Shown in pieces: positions 60,263-64,000 of a stretch of 64,000 nucleotides of DNA. A program made the translations under genes and the position numbers. Source of the DNA: Gammaproteobacteria bacterium (GTDB lineage Bacteria; Gemmatimonadota; Gemmatimonadetes; Longimicrobiales; Gaopeijiaceae). Each line of letters opens with the position of its first letter. The stretch's first letter is position 1. Location: the NCBI GenBank assembly GCA_028821195.1, contig JAPPHB010000106.1, forward strand, positions 1 through 64,000. Reading direction: 5' to 3'. The notes under the pieces are model-generated. The model made no database searches and had not been told where the DNA came from. It saw nothing but the letters and a program-made list of their open reading frames with translations.

Positions 60263-61153
60263 CTATCTGCGCCCGGCGTTCCTCTCCGACGCGATGCGCT
60301 CGACCCGTTCCGCCAGCCGCGCATCCCCCAGCGACTCTGCGACGCGCTCGAAGCCGGGGGTCGCGCCACTCCAGCGGAGTTCCTCGAGGTCATCAAACAG
60401 TCCGGCGTCGTCCCGGAGCGTGGCCAGATCCCGGAACAGCAGCGCATTCCGCCATCCGGCCCGGAGGTTCTCCTGCAGGCGGGCGGCGCCCCGCACGGCA
60501 ACGCCCCACGGGAGGCTTCGGAGCGGGATGGCCTCCAGGTGCCCGTAATGCGCGAGCACCGCGGAGGTCGACTTGGCGCCCCAGCCCGGAATGCCCGGGA
60601 ATCCGTCCGCGCTGTCGCCCACGAGCGCCAGGTAGTCGGGGATGGAGGCCGGCCGCACTCCGAACTTGTCCACCACCCCGTCTTCGTCGCGCAGCGCGCG
60701 CTGGCGCCGGTCGAACTGGACGATGCGCGTCCCCGAGACGCACTGGCTGAGGTCCTTGTCGGGCGTGCAGATGAAGACCCGCTCGACGGACGGGTCTGCG
60801 CCCGCCAGCCGCGCCGCGGAGGCAAGCCCGTCGTCGGCTTCCAGCTCGACCATCGGCCACACCGCGACCCCCATCGCCGCCAGCGCGCCTTCAAAGGGGT
60901 GGAACTGTGCCCGGACCGCGGGATCGATGCCTGCCGAGCTCTTGTAGCCCGGCCACAGATCGTTTCGGAAGGACTCGATGACGTGATCCGTGGCGACCCC
61001 GATATGCGTCGCGCCCGCCTCCAGCATCCCCAGCAGCGAGTGCAGCACGCCAACGAGGGCGCCCACCTCGCGGCCCGCCCGGTCTTCCCGCGACGGGACC
61101 GCGTAGAAGTGGCGGAACAGCTCGTAGGTGCCGTCGATGAGGTGGACGTTCAC
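60263..61153 (-). CDS. 5'-3' exonuclease/flap-endonuclease-like protein
   Basis: A 296-aa stand-alone 5'-nuclease of the PolI N-terminal exonuclease/FEN family. N-terminal VHLIDGTYELFRHFYAVP gives the first metal Asp, with Asp-rich sites VELEADDGLASAA and ICTPDKDLSQCV, and the H3TH region LVGDSADGFPGIPGWGAKSTS. The start is GTG 61153, within a tandem repeat that duplicates the translational start (61148-61198); the ORF runs further upstream without homology. Probable role: DNA replication/repair flap processing. Confidence 0.82.
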   Translation of the reverse strand: MNVHLIDGTYELFRHFYAVPSREDRAGREVGALVGVLHSLLGMLEAGATHIGVATDHVIESFRNDLWPGYKSSAGIDPAVRAQFHPFEGALAAMGVAVWPMVELEADDGLASAARLAGADPSVERVFICTPDKDLSQCVSGTRIVQFDRRQRALRDEDGVVDKFGVRPASIPDYLALVGDSADGFPGIPGWGAKSTSAVLAHYGHLEAIPLRSLPWGVAVRGAARLQENLRAGWRNALLFRDLATLRDDAGLFDDLEELRWSGATPGFERVAESLGDARLAERVERIASERNAGRR

Positions 61154-61198
61154 GGGCAGGCGGATGTTCGGGTGTTCACGGGCGGGCGGATGTTCGGG
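61148..61198. repeat. 25-bp tandem repeat at the exonuclease start
   Basis: Two 25-bp units, 61148-61172 and 61174-61198, differ at one base (GTTCACGGGC-A/G-GGCGGATG...). On the minus strand each contains a GTGAAC, the start codon of the exonuclease, so the initiation site is duplicated 26 bp apart, out of frame. Probably slippage; it may affect start choice. Confidence 0.5.
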
Positions 61199-61426
61199 GG
61201 CCGGGCCGGACGATCGTGACGGAGGAAACCATGTGGGCTGGACGGTCCAGTGCGCAAACACGCCGCGAGCGTCGAAGCGGGCGCCCTTGATACACACCGG
61301 TCACCGATTGACACGCGATTCGGCGGGCAGCCTTTTTGACGAAGGGACTCCGATGCCAAAGCGCCCTGGTGTGCGGCAGCATCCCCCGATGTGCGGCATC
61401 GCCCGATCATTAGAGGAGGTATCGAC

Positions 61427-62761
61427 ATGCATGCTCCCGCCCCCCGGACCATTCTCGCCGCGGCATGGCTGGCCATCGCCGGCCTTGCCCTTCCTGGTGA
61501 GACGCGCGCCCAGGTGCCGCCGCAACGCACCACCGCCTTCGTCAACGCGAACGTCGTGCCCATGGACCGCGAGGGCATGCTCACCGATCATACGGTCGTG
61601 GTCTCCAATGGGCGCATCGTGGACATGGGCCCGTCGGCATCGGTCGACCCGCCCGCCGGCGTCATGGTCATCGACGCCGCCGGCAAGTATCTCATGCCCG
61701 GCCTCGCAGAGATGCACGGGCACATGCCCGGCGGCAACATCGAGGAAACGGTGATGTTCCTCTACGTGGCCAACGGCGTCACCACCGTGCGCGGCATGCT
61801 GGGGCAGGACGGGCATCTGGCATTGCGCGAGCGGGCCAACGCCGGGGAGATCGTCGCGCCGACACTCTACATGGCCGGCCCGAGCTTCAATGACGGGAGC
61901 GTAAACTCCCCCGCGGAGGCGGAGCAGCAGGTACGTCGGCAGAAGCGTGAGGGTTGGGATCTGCTGAAGATCCATCCCGGACCCACGCTCGACGAATACA
62001 ACGCCATGGCGGTCACGGCTCAGGAGGTGGGGATCCGCTTCGCCGGACATGTGCCGGCCGATGTGGGGCTCGAGCATGCCATCCTCATGGGCCAGGAGAC
62101 CTTCGACCACCTCGACGGCTACATCGAGTTCCTGGACGCCTTCGAGGGCGAGGTCGATGAGGACCGGCTCGAATACATCGTGCAACTGACCCGAGACGCG
62201 GGCGCCTGGGTTGTCCCCACCATGGTCCTCTGGGAGGTAGGCATCATCGGCCGGGGCGACGCCGCCGAAATGGCGCGCTACCCGGAGATGCGCTACTGGC
62301 CCGGATTCCAGGTGGAGGGTTGGGAAGGCCGGCAGCGGGCCGCGGCGTCCCGGACCAGCCCCGAGCGGGCGGCGCAGTGGACGGCGAACCGCAACCGCGT
62401 GTTGAAGGCTCTGTCGGATGGCGGCGCGGGCATTCTCCTGGGCACCGACTCGCCCCAGATCTTCAGCGTGCCGGGCTTCTCGATCCATCGCGAGCTGAAG
62501 GCGATGGCGGAGGTGGGGATGTCGGCCTGGGAGATCCTGCTCAGCGGGACCCGCAACGTGGGCGAGTACTTCCAGGGGAGGGACTCGTTCGGCACGGTGG
62601 CGGTTGGCCGGCGCGCGGATCTCCTGCTGCTGAACGCGAATCCGCTGTCCGACGTGGCCAACGTGGCCGATCGAGCAGGCGTCATGTTCCGCGGCCGCTG
62701 GCTGGCCGAAGAGGAAATCCAGAGACGGCTGGAGGAGATCGCGGATGAGATGGGGAACTGA
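61427..62761 (+). CDS. Exported amidohydrolase
   Basis: A 444-aa secreted metal-dependent amidohydrolase. Start ATG 61427 has GAGGAGG upstream and begins a signal peptide (ILAAAWLAIAGLALPG-ETRAQ). Metal motifs: LAEMHGHMPGGN (HxH), LLKIHPGPT (Lys), FAGHVPADVG and FDHLDGY (His) and LLGTDSPQI (Asp). Of the exported amidohydrolases here (51271, 57860), this is the only one with an ordinary Sec signal, not a lipobox. The stop lies 61 bp before the next hydrolase. Confidence 0.8.
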   Translation: MHAPAPRTILAAAWLAIAGLALPGETRAQVPPQRTTAFVNANVVPMDREGMLTDHTVVVSNGRIVDMGPSASVDPPAGVMVIDAAGKYLMPGLAEMHGHMPGGNIEETVMFLYVANGVTTVRGMLGQDGHLALRERANAGEIVAPTLYMAGPSFNDGSVNSPAEAEQQVRRQKREGWDLLKIHPGPTLDEYNAMAVTAQEVGIRFAGHVPADVGLEHAILMGQETFDHLDGYIEFLDAFEGEVDEDRLEYIVQLTRDAGAWVVPTMVLWEVGIIGRGDAAEMARYPEMRYWPGFQVEGWEGRQRAAASRTSPERAAQWTANRNRVLKALSDGGAGILLGTDSPQIFSVPGFSIHRELKAMAEVGMSAWEILLSGTRNVGEYFQGRDSFGTVAVGRRADLLLLNANPLSDVANVADRAGVMFRGRWLAEEEIQRRLEEIADEMGN

Positions 62762-62822
62762 GCCGAGGGATCGGCGCCGGATGTTGCGCAGAGCCAGTAC
62801 GTCGTCGGGTCATCTGTCAACA

Positions 62823-63968
62823 ATGAAAACGGCTTACGCCACCGCCGCGCTGCTCGCAACGTTTCTTGTTGCGCGCCCGGCGATCGCCCAGGGCGTCGAC
62901 GCCGACGCGTGGAACGCCGCCATCTCCCGCTTTGAGCAGAAGATGGAGGCGCAGGTGGCGGCCGACGATGTCGGCGGGGTCAGCGCCGCCGTTGCGAGGG
63001 GCAGCGACGTTGTATGGGCGCGCGCCTTCGGTTGGGCCGACCGCGACCGCCGCATCCCGGCCGGTGTGGGCTCCATCTACCGGACCGGTTCCATCTCCAA
63101 GACCGTCACCGCCGTGGCGATGATGCGGGCGGTGGAGCGGGGCTACATCGATCTCGACCAGCCGCTGAGCGAGGTCTTTCCCGCCACCACCCGCTTCCCC
63201 GGGGCGATGGCGGGCGCTCCGGCGCCCACCGTACGTCAGTTCGCAAGCCACACTTCCGGGCTGGTGCGCGAGCCGGACTGGGACATCGCCGCCTCCGGGC
63301 CCATCGGAATCTGGCAGGAGCGCGTCGTGGCCTCGATTCCGCTGAGCCGCTTCCAGAGCGCGCCGGGAGCGGAGTACTCCTATTCCAACATCGGCTACGG
63401 CACGCTGGGGCTGGCCGTGGCGAGAGCCGCGGGGCGGCCGTTCATGGAGTTCGTCGAAGAGGACGTCTTCAAGCCGCTGGGCATGACCAGTTCCACCTTC
63501 GTCATCGGACCCGAGCTCGCGTCCCGGCTGACCGTCGGCTACGTGAACCGCGGGGACGGAAACCCGGATCCGGAGCAGCCGACCCGCGAGCATGCCGGCC
63601 GCGGCTACAAGGTGCCCAACGGTGGCGTCTACTCTACCGTCGGTGACCTGGCCCGCTTCATGGGCGCGCTGCAGGGGAGGGCTTCGCCCGCCATCCTGTC
63701 CGAAGAAAGCATCGCTGAGATGAGCCGGGTTCAGACGCCGGAGGATCCCGACAACGGCTATGGCCTCGGCGTGATGATCCGCACCACGGACGACGGAGCC
63801 CGGCTCATCGGTCACTCGGGTTCGGTGGCCGGCTACAACGCCTACATGCTCTTCGAGCCGGAGTCGGGGCTGGGCGTGGTCCTGCTGCGCAACTACAACC
63901 AGGGCGAGGCCAGCCTGGGCGCGGCGGGGCAGGAACTCCTTGTGGAGCTGCTGGGGGCGCTGCGCTGA
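62823..63968 (+). CDS. Secreted serine hydrolase, beta-lactamase fold
   Basis: A 381-aa secreted class C beta-lactamase-related hydrolase, shorter than the one at 8435. Sec signal (MKTAYATAALLATFLVARPA-IAQ). Catalytic motifs: GSISKTVTAVAM (SxxK), YSYSNIGYG (YxN) and LIGHSGSVAGYN (HSG in the third site). It ends near the family core with no extra C-terminal domain. Start ATG 62823 is chosen for the signal; the frame runs upstream into the amidohydrolase. Likely peptidase or esterase. Confidence 0.85.
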   Translation: MKTAYATAALLATFLVARPAIAQGVDADAWNAAISRFEQKMEAQVAADDVGGVSAAVARGSDVVWARAFGWADRDRRIPAGVGSIYRTGSISKTVTAVAMMRAVERGYIDLDQPLSEVFPATTRFPGAMAGAPAPTVRQFASHTSGLVREPDWDIAASGPIGIWQERVVASIPLSRFQSAPGAEYSYSNIGYGTLGLAVARAAGRPFMEFVEEDVFKPLGMTSSTFVIGPELASRLTVGYVNRGDGNPDPEQPTREHAGRGYKVPNGGVYSTVGDLARFMGALQGRASPAILSEESIAEMSRVQTPEDPDNGYGLGVMIRTTDDGARLIGHSGSVAGYNAYMLFEPESGLGVVLLRNYNQGEASLGAAGQELLVELLGALR

Positions 63969-64000
63969 GTCAGCCCGCGTCGAACAGGCGCATCTGACCG

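Noticed and set aside
1-64000. tRNA, rRNA, prophage, conjugation or defence islands
   Set aside because: No cloverleaf-like sequence, integrase, terminase, relaxase, restriction or CBASS-type gene was recognised.

Overview
This is a 64 kb stretch of GC-rich, gene-dense bacterial chromosome. I infer a heterotrophic Gram-negative bacterium of the Gemmatimonadota type. The basis is the mix of genes: three lipoprotein six-bladed beta-propellers, a large TonB-dependent receptor with an N-terminal carboxypeptidase-regulatory-like domain, secreted serine beta-lactamase-fold hydrolases, many metal-dependent amidohydrolases, and several kinds of organic-acid and peptide importer. No rRNA, tRNA, ribosomal-protein or other marker gene is present, so the phylum is inference. 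I see no phage, plasmid or CRISPR module.

Layout. 0-4 kb: tandem 24-bp repeats, a propeller lipoprotein bracketed by two inverted copies of a GC-rich palindromic element, a small lipoprotein and an Rpn-type nuclease. 4-10 kb: a complete tripartite tricarboxylate transporter (TctC-TctB-TctA) coupled to an MmgE/PrpD-family enzyme, facing a serine hydrolase lipoprotein. 10.4-11.6 kb: a DUF433 antitoxin whose DUF5615 toxin partner is cut short where it meets a convergent Erm-type 23S rRNA methyltransferase gene. 11.7-13.8 kb: a membrane protein and a second propeller. 14-25 kb: one long same-strand cluster in which the two permeases of a peptide-type ABC importer are separated from its two ATPases by four metabolic genes (TIM-barrel protein, amidohydrolase, aminotransferase, Gfo/Idh oxidoreductase), followed by a flavin oxidase and an ICMT-like methyltransferase. 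No substrate-binding protein for this ABC system is present.

25-34 kb: an ArsR-like regulator with an SRPBCC protein behind an apparently leaderless promoter, a DMT exporter, a threonine dehydratase-like lyase, a third propeller, an amidase with a small Tat-signal protein, a PaaK-like ligase, and a VapBC pair whose antitoxin has two ribbon-helix-helix segments. 34-39 kb (minus strand): a nucleobase (NCS2/NAT) permease co-transcribed with a TRAP importer (DctP-DctQ-DctM). 39-48 kb (plus strand): 2-hydroxyacid dehydrogenase, DUF819 membrane protein, SDR, a catalytically dead aminotransferase-like protein coupled to an intact aminotransferase, peroxiredoxin, dihydropyrimidinase and a kynureninase-like class V enzyme.

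48-53 kb (minus strand): histidine phosphatase, aspartoacylase-family hydrolase, LDH2-type dehydrogenase, a tandem VOC protein and a lipoprotein amidohydrolase, the last four tightly coupled. 52.8-64 kb: an ABC exporter, a TonB-dependent receptor with a clear terminator, a lipoprotein amidohydrolase, tryptophan 2,3-dioxygenase with a small partner ORF, a 5'-3' exonuclease, another secreted amidohydrolase and a serine hydrolase.

Together the genes describe import and dismantling of amino-acid-, amide-, ureide- and organic-acid-like compounds. The least ordinary features are the dead aminotransferase, the Erm gene with a candidate leader ORF beside a broken toxin, the inverted palindromic element pair, the 11-codon ORF linking the ABC permeases, and the double-RHH antitoxin.
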